From positions 1,240,001-1,304,000 of the forward strand of contig NZ_JBHSYQ010000003.1 in NCBI RefSeq assembly GCF_042662225.1: 64,000 bases of DNA, written 5' to 3'. This document shows, one piece after another, positions 33,401 to 40,251 of the stretch. The notes beneath the pieces were generated by a model, which was not told the DNA's origin, did no database searches, and saw nothing but the letters and a program-made list of their open reading frames with translations. The position numbers and the translations under genes are program-made. This stretch comes from Nibribacter roseus (GTDB taxonomy: Bacteria > Bacteroidota > Bacteroidia > Cytophagales > Hymenobacteraceae). Within the stretch, counting starts at the first letter, position 1. The number at the start of each line of letters is the position of its first letter.

Positions 33401-34479
33401 TCTTTGGCATTTACTACCATGCTATGAGGCGCTTCTGTATTATCTCCCCCCAGGTAAGTGGCATACAGCCGAGCGGCCGGACCGGTTACATTGGTTTTAT
33501 ACTTGATGATAGCAATATCAATGGCGCCGTTGAAAGAAGTTTCATAGGCGCCTAGAGATACTGGGTAGCCTGTGCTAAAAGCTATGCCACCAGAATACAT
33601 GTTGCCTTGGCTGTCATAGGTGGCAGTAAAGCCCCAGTTGATAGCAGTAGAGCCCGTGAACGAGGAAAATTCTACAACAGGGTCAATAATTAATTCTTTC
33701 TTTTTATCATACCCTTCCGGGAAAGAAAAGCGAAGGGTCTGGCCTTTTAACTGGTACGTGCAAGGCACATTTATCCGCTGCCCGTTCTCTATCTGGTAGG
33801 CAACCGGCCGGTGTTCGGTTACTTTGCCCACGGAAGTCTCAATGACGAGATGGCCATCTACTAATTTCAACTGGCTGGCACCTTCATATTTAATTTTTAT
33901 CTGGCTAGGGGAGGAGCCTGCGGCGAGGTAGAGGTCATATTTAAGTTTGCCAGCTTGTTCATATAAAGCCATGTCTACCCCTTGGTACAGGTCTTTGTAC
34001 AGAACTTTTCTAAACCCTTTCGCCCCTGCACCCCATTTTTTAGAGTCGTTGCCTATGAAATAATTTCTTATGCCAAAAGTACCTTCTGACCCTTGTGGTG
34101 TGGTGGACCTGTTGGCTCCCTCAAAAGAGACAGAATATGCATGCGTTAGCAGTTGCCCTGAAGCAGCTTTTGCATTGGCCTGGCCTATAGATGGCGCAGG
34201 GTTATGAGCAGAAGGCCGGGGTGTGGGGTCATGCAAAACTTGAACGAACCTGGTAGATTCAAGAAACATTTTACCGGCCGGGGTCTCGGCGGCGAAATGA
34301 ACCTGGGCTGGCCATTGCCCTTTATTCTCCACAAACTCTAACGACAAAAGCTCGTCAGGTGCGTTTACTACCGCAGTGGGTGCTTCTAAGGCGGTAATAG
34401 CTTCGGGGGCCGAGAGCAGGGTAGGCCTATCTTGAAAGAAAAGAAAAAGAGACCAGAAGGCCGAAACGAAAAGTAGCAT
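30472..34479 (-). CDS. Giant secreted protein with SBBP beta-propeller, PKD domain and T9SS type B (gliding-type) C-terminus
   Basis: The 1335-residue protein starts with a hydrophobic signal segment (LLFVSAFWSLFLFF). The conserved N-terminal domain begins FVENKGQWPAQVHF near residue 51. A long run of SBBP-type propeller repeats follows (about 270-780), with recurring motifs such as ATYLGG and VDKDGNVYVAG-like blades (here DKDRNVYVAGGT). Next come Ig-like repeats carrying GGxWxGxGV (about 800-1160), a PKD domain with FVWDFGDGSQ (about 1210) and the C-terminal IITPNGDGLNDVF...GWVEIVR sorting domain (about 1260-1335). The protein should be exported by the type IX system and anchored or released. 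It is a tandem paralogue of the next gene. Confidence 0.93.
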   Translation of the reverse strand: MLLFVSAFWSLFLFFQDRPTLLSAPEAITALEAPTAVVNAPDELLSLEFVENKGQWPAQVHFAAETPAGKMFLESTRFVQVLHDPTPRPSAHNPAPSIGQANAKAASGQLLTHAYSVSFEGANRSTTPQGSEGTFGIRNYFIGNDSKKWGAGAKGFRKVLYKDLYQGVDMALYEQAGKLKYDLYLAAGSSPSQIKIKYEGASQLKLVDGHLVIETSVGKVTEHRPVAYQIENGQRINVPCTYQLKGQTLRFSFPEGYDKKKELIIDPVVEFSSFTGSTAINWGFTATYDSQGNMYSGGIAFSTGYPVSLGAYETSFNGAIDIAIIKYKTNVTGPAARLYATYLGGDNTEAPHSMVVNAKDELVILSSVGSRDFPTSATAFDRSFGGGPNISPLGFQSGNPHYTQGSDIAVTILSQDGSTLLASTYLGGGDNDGLLDRFRSIPSNPLVKNYGDQFRGDIITDTDGNIYLASSSSSGDFPTIGGLSNQPNGGLNNAVICKLSPSLDKLIWSTYYGGSGADAAYSIQLDKDRNVYVAGGTTSTTLPGTAGGLHPTSSGSVDGFVIKLSSTGDKVLAATFIGTAAYDQAYFLQLDPSSNVYLYGQTMGNYPVSAGVYSKPNSRQFIHKLTPDLSSTVFSTVFGSGTFNIDISPTAFLVDDCERIYISGWGGRANVDSYGNGYTTNLPVTPDALQSTTDGSDFYLMQLSAGALELQYATFYGGRQSTSLSGEHVDGGTSRFDKKGVIYQAVCGGCSGPNDFPVPPGAHYFSRENHTRCNNAAFKFNFEVSNAGAGPSMPLCVEAGPLLLTGSPAGGVWTGTGVEIRNGRYYFVPTLSMLGDHTLTYTVHATGTCTRSSSRTITVVPKVEYSFSGLEPVVCQGAEPVTLVGTPSEGTFKGPGIVGNVFNPALAGPGTHTITYSREGEGNCSFVSKQVQVSPTVTVRAGDDRTICTDQGRIQLFGFPGGGNWSGEGVIKENNQFFFSASPGMAGKKTLTYTSSGPCPSSDEIIVEVIPNRELTFTTLPPQICMDASPITLQGSEPNSYFYGQGVEDHGNGTATFYPNRVGFSFFAFISYASNLPCSKLVQQRIEVIPPPIVRLSPDTLICLGTTTPFQLRGEPAGGKWSGLHITPEGIFTPPTGFVGPSMVTYTTTSSNGLCTASASKYVAVAPLPNINVALANELCFNNPEVTGYAPFNATFSNATTGATSFVWDFGDGSQSTEVEPKHTYTQPGTYKVMLTTTYSTGCQDQREVTQINVAPNGIPNIITPNGDGLNDVFFQRFSCLPTEFVLYNRWGKEVHREANYRQNWDGGSLSEGTYFYLLKDTEGNSAKGWVEIVR

Positions 34480-34757
34480 GGAGGTGGGGCACAGTATCAG
34501 TTAGCTGTTGACTAAAATAAACTAATTTATAATAGAAATCAGCCAAAACTTACTTTTAATAAGGCTGCCACTCCTTTAAAGTGATTTAGAAAGGTTTGAA
34601 TTACCGTATAAAGTCAGTACAGACGGAGTTATTCTAGGATAAGTACAGACGGAGTTATTCTAGGATAAAAAAGAATAGGCTGGCGCTGTTTTTAGCTTGT
34701 TTTCCTGAAAATAAGCTAAAAACAGCGCCAGCCTACATTGGGTTGAGGAAGAACGGC
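34480..34757. other. Gap between the two giant T9SS genes with a 26-bp tandem duplication
   Basis: A 26-bp unit beginning AGTACAGACGGAGTTATTCT occurs twice, head to tail and without mismatch (34616-34641 and 34642-34667), just before palindromic copy 13. The rest is AT-rich and probably holds the promoter of the 30472-34479 gene. Confidence 0.8.
34676..34735. repeat. Intergenic palindromic element, copy 13, with 23-bp perfect arms
   Basis: The left arm begins TAGGCTGGCGCTGTTTTTAG and the right arm ends CTAAAAACAGCGCCAGCCTA, paired without mismatch around GTTTTCCTGAAAAT. On the minus strand TTCTTTTTT follows, so it works as the terminator of the gene ending at 34758. The outer arm GGCTGGCG is unique to this locus. 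Confidence 0.85.
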
Positions 34758-37700
34758 CTACCTGACAATTTCCACCCAGCCTTTTGCTGTTTTGCCTTCG
34801 GTGTCAGTGAGAATATAAAAATAAGTGCCCTCAGACAAGACTCCTCCGTCCCAGTTTTGGTTATATTCTTTTTCGCGGTATAGCTCTTTGCCCCAGCGAT
34901 TGTAAACCACCAGTTCTGTAGGCAGGCAGCTAAAGTTTTGTACAAAGGTATCATTCTTGCCATCGCCGTTTGGGGTAATGATGTTGGGTACAAAACTTTC
35001 GGTTACCACCACCTGGGCAACTTCTTGCTGAATCTCACAGCCGTTGCCATACATAGCAGTAAGCAGCACCTTATAAGTGCCGGGTTTGGTGTACAGGTGA
35101 CGTGGAGTTTGTTCCTCTGAGGTTTCGCCATCACCAAAGTCCCAGACATAGCCGGTGGCGTTGGTAGTGGTGTTGGTGAAAGACGCATTGAAAGGAGCAA
35201 AGCCGGAAATGGTGGAAATATTTGGGCAAGGATTGGCTAACGCGGCCTGAATAATAGGCACGGGTGCCACCTGCACCCGGCGGGTAGCAGTAGCTATACA
35301 AGGTGTCGCTATAGAATAGGTAAGTTCCACCGAGCCTGTAAAGTTGGCCGGAGGCGTAAATGTGCCATCTGCTGTTACGTGTTGCCCTGACCAGGTACCG
35401 CCGGTAAAATTGGCCTTAAGCTGGAAAGGAGTTGTGCTGCCAGGGCATAGCACGGTATCTGGGCCAAGGTTTAACAAAGGAATATACACAGTTACCTCTT
35501 TTGTGATTTCACCACAAATACCGTTCTGGCCAGTGTTTTTGTAAATAATAGTGTGCTTGCCTATTCCGGCTACAGAAGGAATGAAGGTGTTGCCCACTAC
35601 TCCTTTGCCAGAGAATGTTCCGCCCGCAGGCTGAGCTTCCATTAAAACGGGTTCTGACGAATTAGAGCAAAATTCATTGGCGGCCATGGTGATAGTATGC
35701 TCCGTGGGAGGTTCTACCGTCAGAACCATGGTGCTATTGCGGGAGCAGGCCCCTGTACCAGTTACGGTATAAGTCAGCACATGATTACCTACTAATTCCG
35801 GCATGGTATTAAACCAGTACACGCCATTGCTCACCGATACGCCAGTGCCTGACCAGACTCCGCCAGCCGGAAACCCTTCCAGACGGAGTGGGTCACCGTT
35901 AAAGCAAACTTTTTTGTCTTCTCCGGCATCGGCAGAAAGCTCCTCCACAAAATCAAATTTAAAGGCGGCGTTATTACAGTTTGGACTAGGATTGGTTTTG
36001 GAAAAGTAATTAGCGCCAGGTGGCATAGGAAAGTTAGACTTCCGTTGGCAACCTCCGCAAACTGCTTGATAAACGAAGCCTCGTTTGTCAAACCGGCTGG
36101 TGCCACCATCTACGTGTTCAGTACTACCTCCAGTTACGCCTTGGTCGCCGCCATAAAAAGTAGCGTACAGCAACTCTGAGGCATTCGTGCCAAGCTGCAT
36201 CAGATAAAAATCACCGCCGTCGGTAGTAGTTTGTAACGCGTTGCTGGTTGCTGGTAAGCCAAAGGTGTTACCGTTATTATAAGAAGTTGCGTTGGAGCCA
36301 CCCCCCCAGCCAGAGACATAGATACGCTGACAGTCATCTACCAAGAACGCACTGGGTGAAATGTCAACGGTATTTCTGCCTGCCCCGAACACGGTAGAGA
36401 AGACAGAGGTAGCTAAGTTGGCGCTTAATTTATGTATGAATTGGCGCCCATTGGCATTGCGGTAAGTACCGTTGGTAACTGGGTAATTCCCCAGAGTTTG
36501 GCCAAAAAGATACACGTCTCCAATGGCGTCGAGCTGTAAAAAGTAGACCTGATCATAGTTGGTGGTGCCCAAATATGAAGTAGCCAGTACTCCATTGCCC
36601 GCAGAGTTAATCTTAGCCACGAAACCGTCAACGTTGCCGCTCAATGATTTTTGGTAGCCCAAGTTACTGCCGGGTAAAGTGGCACTGGTGGTGCCTCCAG
36701 CTACAAAAACGTTGTAATCTTTGTCTACCTGAATAGAGTAGGCGGCATCTAAGCCACTGCCTCCAAAATAGTTGCTCCAGACAATATTGCTAAGGTCAGG
36801 TGATAACTTGGTGATGATGGCATCATAAGGTCCGCCGTTAGACTGAGACCGAAATCCATTTTTGGCCGGGAAATCAGTGGACATGGTGTTTGAGGCTATG
36901 TACACGTTTCCAGCAGGGTCAGTCACAATATCGCCACGATATTGGTCTCCATAGTTCTTCACCAAAGAAAGACCTATGCCGCTCGGGAAAGCCATTATGC
37001 CATCATTTTCGGTGCCGCCCAAAAAGGTGGAGGCAATCATTTGCTCCCCATTTTTGCTAAGCCTGGTGACAATTAAGTCAGATCCGCCATTATAAGAGGG
37101 ATTGCCCGAGCCACCCAAGGGAGTAATAGGCGTTCCGCCCTTAAAGCTTCGGCTGAAAGCGTTGGCAGACGTGGGGTAGTCATTAGAACCGGTGGTGCCC
37201 AAAATCAGAAGTTCATCGTCTTGGTTTACAACCAAGCTATGCGGTGTATCGGTTTGGCTGCCGCCCAGGTAGGTGGCATATAACCGGGAAGCTGTACCGC
37301 TTACCTGGGTGTTATATTTGATGATGCTAATGTCCCAGGCTCCATTATGGGTCATCATAAACGCTCCTAAAGAAACCGGAAAACCTACATTATCCACAAT
37401 GCCCCCTGAGTACATGTTGCCTTCGCTGTCGTGGGTGGCGGTGAATCCCCAGTTGTCAGCAAATGAGCCGGAGAAAGTTGAAAATACAATTACCGGATCA
37501 ATGACCAGTGGCAGCTCTGTGCTATACCCTTCGGGAAAAGCAAATGAAAGAGTTTCCCCTTTCAGCACATACTGGCAGGGCACAATCTGCCGCTGCCCGT
37601 TCACTACCTGAAAAGCCACCGGCCGTTGCTCTGTCACTGTTCCCACTGATGTTTCAATGAGAAGATTGCCCTCTTTCAAAGAAAGCCGGGTGGCGCCTTT

Positions 37701-38306
37701 GTACTTCAATTTTATTTGTGCCGGGGAGGTGCCGGGGGCAACGTGTAAATCATATTTAAGATTTCCGTTTTGCTCGTATAGAGCCATGTCTACGCCTTGG
37801 TAAAGGCTTTTATACTGCACCTGCCTATACCCCTTAGCGCCGCTGCCCCATTTTTTAGGGTCTTTGCCCAAGTAGTAATTTCTTACGCCCGGAGTGATTT
37901 CTTGCCCTTGAGTAAGCGAGTGAACGTTTGCTCCCTCAAAAGAAACAGAATAAGCATGAGCTTTTGCTTTGCCAGTGTCGGCTGATTTTGCGGTGGGTTG
38001 GGTTGTGCCAGAGTCATGATTGTGAGCCTTGGCCTTTGCGGCGGGGTCTTGTAGCACATACAAAAAACCTGTGGGTTCCAGAAACATGCGTCCGGATGGT
38101 ATTTCAGCAGAGAACTTTACCTGTGCCGGCCATTGCCCCTTGTTTTCCACAAACTCAAGGGAACGGTCATCATGTACACTGACAGGAGCAGGCATTGACA
38201 CTGTAGAGGCAGGCAGGGGCTTGGTAGTTGGTACAGGGGCTCCGGTAAAAAGCTGGAGTATGGACCAGTAGGCTGAAATGAAAAAAAGTGTAACAGTAAG
38301 GCGCAT
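34758..38306 (-). CDS. Giant secreted protein, paralogue of the downstream gene (SBBP propeller, PKD, T9SS type B)
   Basis: The 1182-residue protein aligns with its neighbour along most of its length. It has the same signal, FVENKGQWPAQVKF near 53, the same propeller blades (ATYLGGSQ, DKDYNVFVAGGTTSATLPG), the shared VDGGTSRFDKRGFVYQAVCG, Ig-like GGVWSGTGV units, a PKD domain with YVWDFGDGET (about 1055) and the sorting domain IITPNGDGKNDTF...GWVEIVR. It lacks roughly 150 residues of Ig-like repeats present in the other copy. Presence side by side and in the same direction indicates a tandem gene duplication followed by repeat loss or gain. It probably acts at the cell surface; the ligand is unknown. 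Confidence 0.93.
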   Translation of the reverse strand: MRLTVTLFFISAYWSILQLFTGAPVPTTKPLPASTVSMPAPVSVHDDRSLEFVENKGQWPAQVKFSAEIPSGRMFLEPTGFLYVLQDPAAKAKAHNHDSGTTQPTAKSADTGKAKAHAYSVSFEGANVHSLTQGQEITPGVRNYYLGKDPKKWGSGAKGYRQVQYKSLYQGVDMALYEQNGNLKYDLHVAPGTSPAQIKLKYKGATRLSLKEGNLLIETSVGTVTEQRPVAFQVVNGQRQIVPCQYVLKGETLSFAFPEGYSTELPLVIDPVIVFSTFSGSFADNWGFTATHDSEGNMYSGGIVDNVGFPVSLGAFMMTHNGAWDISIIKYNTQVSGTASRLYATYLGGSQTDTPHSLVVNQDDELLILGTTGSNDYPTSANAFSRSFKGGTPITPLGGSGNPSYNGGSDLIVTRLSKNGEQMIASTFLGGTENDGIMAFPSGIGLSLVKNYGDQYRGDIVTDPAGNVYIASNTMSTDFPAKNGFRSQSNGGPYDAIITKLSPDLSNIVWSNYFGGSGLDAAYSIQVDKDYNVFVAGGTTSATLPGSNLGYQKSLSGNVDGFVAKINSAGNGVLATSYLGTTNYDQVYFLQLDAIGDVYLFGQTLGNYPVTNGTYRNANGRQFIHKLSANLATSVFSTVFGAGRNTVDISPSAFLVDDCQRIYVSGWGGGSNATSYNNGNTFGLPATSNALQTTTDGGDFYLMQLGTNASELLYATFYGGDQGVTGGSTEHVDGGTSRFDKRGFVYQAVCGGCQRKSNFPMPPGANYFSKTNPSPNCNNAAFKFDFVEELSADAGEDKKVCFNGDPLRLEGFPAGGVWSGTGVSVSNGVYWFNTMPELVGNHVLTYTVTGTGACSRNSTMVLTVEPPTEHTITMAANEFCSNSSEPVLMEAQPAGGTFSGKGVVGNTFIPSVAGIGKHTIIYKNTGQNGICGEITKEVTVYIPLLNLGPDTVLCPGSTTPFQLKANFTGGTWSGQHVTADGTFTPPANFTGSVELTYSIATPCIATATRRVQVAPVPIIQAALANPCPNISTISGFAPFNASFTNTTTNATGYVWDFGDGETSEEQTPRHLYTKPGTYKVLLTAMYGNGCEIQQEVAQVVVTESFVPNIITPNGDGKNDTFVQNFSCLPTELVVYNRWGKELYREKEYNQNWDGGVLSEGTYFYILTDTEGKTAKGWVEIVR

Positions 38307-38434
38307 CGTCAGAAAAAAAACTTCCGACTAAATTAAATTAAATTTGATTATAAATCAGCTTTTTAACACGCCTCCTGTTCTTATTCAGCTTAAGATTTTG
38401 ATGGAAAGGTTAATTTCTGTTGGAATTGATAGTC

Positions 38435-38980
38435 TTACCAGCCCATGCGTTCTTTTAATGACATGATGTGGGCCAAATGATGCCTACCGTGCCAGGCATA
38501 GAGGCCAGCTGCCTGAAAAAGATAAATTTCTCCGCCCTCAGGGTGCACAAAGGTGCGGTGCCACTGCTCAAACGTAAGCGATTGCAGTAACATGGTCCAT
38601 CGTTCGTGCAAAGGAGCTAATAGCTGTAAAGAAACAGCGGGGTCAGCAGTACAGGCATCAGGTAATTGCGCCCAGCCAGTTTCATCATAGGGCTTTATGA
38701 TAGGGCGCTCCTCGGTTAACGCCAACCTAAACCTAATATAGCTGTTCATGTGGCTGTCTGGCAGGTGATGAACTACCTGGCGTAAGGTCCACCCGCTGGG
38801 GCGGTAGGGTGTGTCAAGTTGCTCTTCTGATAAACCAGAGACAGCATCTACTAATTGAGCAGGTAAGTCTTCAATAGCTGCCATGGCTTCTTTAACTATT
38901 TTAGATTGAAAAACAGTAGGTAGCTCATAACGGCCCACCGGAAAGCGGAGCTGTTCAATAGTGAGGGTAGGTGTTTCCAT
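38435..38980 (-). CDS. DinB/YfiT-like putative metal-dependent hydrolase or thiol transferase
   Basis: I choose the ATG at 38980 (181 residues, METPTLTIEQLRFPVGRY); a frame to 39025 adds 15 unlikely residues. The four-helix DinB fold is suggested by TYRPSGWTLRQVVHHLPDSH-like sequence (here PSGWTLRQVVHHLPDSH) and YAWHGRHHLAHIMSL, which provide the three histidines of the metal site. This resembles YfiT/BstA, a bacillithiol transferase. Whether this organism makes bacillithiol is not shown here. The nearest neighbour, mutM, is divergent. Confidence 0.88.
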   Translation of the reverse strand: METPTLTIEQLRFPVGRYELPTVFQSKIVKEAMAAIEDLPAQLVDAVSGLSEEQLDTPYRPSGWTLRQVVHHLPDSHMNSYIRFRLALTEERPIIKPYDETGWAQLPDACTADPAVSLQLLAPLHERWTMLLQSLTFEQWHRTFVHPEGGEIYLFQAAGLYAWHGRHHLAHIMSLKERMGW

Positions 38981-39028
38981 GACTGCGGGAAATTTTCTTA
39001 ATAGGATGTAAACTTGGCAACTCAAATT

Positions 39029-39069
39029 TTGCTTTCTGGCTGATTTTTAAAAAATGGCCGGAAAACAGG
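39029..39069. repeat. Intergenic palindromic element, copy 14 (degenerate)
   Basis: The copy reads TTTCTGGCTGATTTTTAAAAAATGGCCGGAAAACAG-like sequence in the divergent gap upstream of the DinB-like gene. The outer left CTGTTTT is eroded to GCTTTCT. Confidence 0.45.
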
Positions 39070-39214
39070 AGAAGGATTTACTAAAGAGGGGGTACACACC
39101 AAACGGTACTAGCCATCTAAAGTTGCGGATTAAATACGGTCTTTTTGATAGAGTTTTGACTTAAGAGCTGCAATGGCCTTTGTCAGATGAAATCTAAATT
39201 TTGAATAAGCTCTA

Positions 39215-39254
39215 CTGTTTTTGATTTAGTTTTCGTAAAACAGGCAAAAAACAA
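39215..39254. repeat. Intergenic palindromic element, copy 15, just upstream of mutM
   Basis: The copy reads CTGTTTTTGATTTAGTTTTC, GT, then AAAACAGGCAAAAAACAAG, ending 6 bp before the mutM ATG, inside a divergent gap. It cannot be a terminator for a neighbouring gene here. Confidence 0.6.
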
Positions 39255-39260
39255 GACAGA

Positions 39261-40076
39261 ATGCCTGAACTACCTGAAGTTGAAACTTTCCGTCGCTTTA
39301 TAGAAGAAACCAGCCTGGGGCAGGCCATATCCGAGGTAGAGGTGCAAGACCCCAAACGTCAGCTTCTGTTAGATCTGGATGAGTTCAGGCGCGCTTTAAT
39401 TGGGAATATGTTCACAGGAAGCCAGCGGCTGGGGAAGCAGTTGTTTTTGTTTACTGAGAAAGGGCAGGTGGTGACTATTCATTTCGGAATGACCGGCGAT
39501 GTGGCGTATTTTAAAGATGAAGCTGATACGCCAAGGTTTGCCCGTACTATGTTTCACTTTCAAAATGGTTTTAAGCTAGCCATTCTGGATTCCCGTAAGT
39601 TTGGCCGAATAGGTATAACAGAAAGTGTAGAAGTCTTCCGGAAGCAAAAAAAGCTGGGACCTGATGCTCTTACAATCACCTCCCAAGAGTTGGCTATAGG
39701 CTTGACGCGGAAAAAGGCACCCATTAAAGCTCTTTTGTTAGATCAGCGCATTGCCCCAGGGATAGGAAACTGGATTGCCGATGAGGTTTTATTTCAGGCT
39801 GGCTTGCATCCGGAACGCCCCGCTGGTTCTTTGGTAGGTAAAGAAGTGGAGCTGTTGGCAGAAAAAATAAGAGATGTGCTGAAAACAGCTATAGAAGCGG
39901 AAGCCGTTTACCGGAACTTCCCGGCCCATTACCTCATCCATGCCCGAGAGTGGGATACTGCTCCCGCCGCAGCTTCAGCCGATGCGCATTTACATTGCCC
40001 GCACTGCGCATCAAATATTCAGAAAGATTATGTGGGCGGAAGGGCTACCTATTTCTGCTCCAGTTGCCAGGTGTAA
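39261..40076 (+). CDS. mutM: Formamidopyrimidine-DNA glycosylase family protein
   Basis: Fpg removes oxidised purines such as 8-oxoguanine and nicks the strand. The 271-residue protein starts MPELPEVETFRRF, supplying the catalytic Pro2 and Glu3, and has the beta-turn lysine region QRLGKQLFLF, HFGMTGDV, the helix-two-turn-helix APGIGNWIADEVLFQ, and a C-terminal zinc finger with HCPHCASNIQ and YFCSSCQ. All four zinc cysteines are present. The zinc-finger arginine is in GGRATYFC. The wording differs from E. coli Fpg, so an Fpg/Nei-like subfamily enzyme with a shifted lesion preference is possible. Confidence 0.9.
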   Translation: MPELPEVETFRRFIEETSLGQAISEVEVQDPKRQLLLDLDEFRRALIGNMFTGSQRLGKQLFLFTEKGQVVTIHFGMTGDVAYFKDEADTPRFARTMFHFQNGFKLAILDSRKFGRIGITESVEVFRKQKKLGPDALTITSQELAIGLTRKKAPIKALLLDQRIAPGIGNWIADEVLFQAGLHPERPAGSLVGKEVELLAEKIRDVLKTAIEAEAVYRNFPAHYLIHAREWDTAPAAASADAHLHCPHCASNIQKDYVGGRATYFCSSCQV

Positions 40077-40115
40077 TTAGCTGTATTGGCTTCTTGTATT
40101 CTTCTGGTTAATTCT

Positions 40116-40154
40116 CTGTTTTAGGGCTATTTTCTTAAAAACACGTCAAAAACG
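40116..40154. repeat. Intergenic palindromic element, copy 16
   Basis: The copy reads CTGTTTTAGGGCTATTTTC, TT, then AAAAACACGTCAAAAACG. It lies in the convergent gap between mutM and tamL. Confidence 0.55.
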
Positions 40155-40158
40155 ACTA

Positions 40159-40193
40159 GTGGCGTAGAGGCTCGCAGATCCTCTAGACGCTAC
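40159..40193. terminator. Imperfect hairpin in the mutM/tamL convergent gap
   Basis: GTGGCGTAGAGG and CCTCTAGACGCTAC pair with a small bulge around CTCGCAGAT. No T-run follows, so terminator function is uncertain. Confidence 0.35.
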
Positions 40194-40223
40194 AAAGTCT
40201 TTTGAACAGACGCTATTCATGAG

Positions 40224-40251
40224 CAACAATCAACCAGCAACAACCAACAAT
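40224..40251 (-). repeat. Heptamer array (CAACNNN x 4) abutting the tamL stop codon
   Basis: The plus strand reads CAACAAT, CAACCAG, CAACAAC and CAACAAT in exact register and ends at the TamL stop codon. In the gene's sense direction these are ATTGTTG/GTTGTTG words directly after the stop. No inverted partner is seen. Confidence 0.7.
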
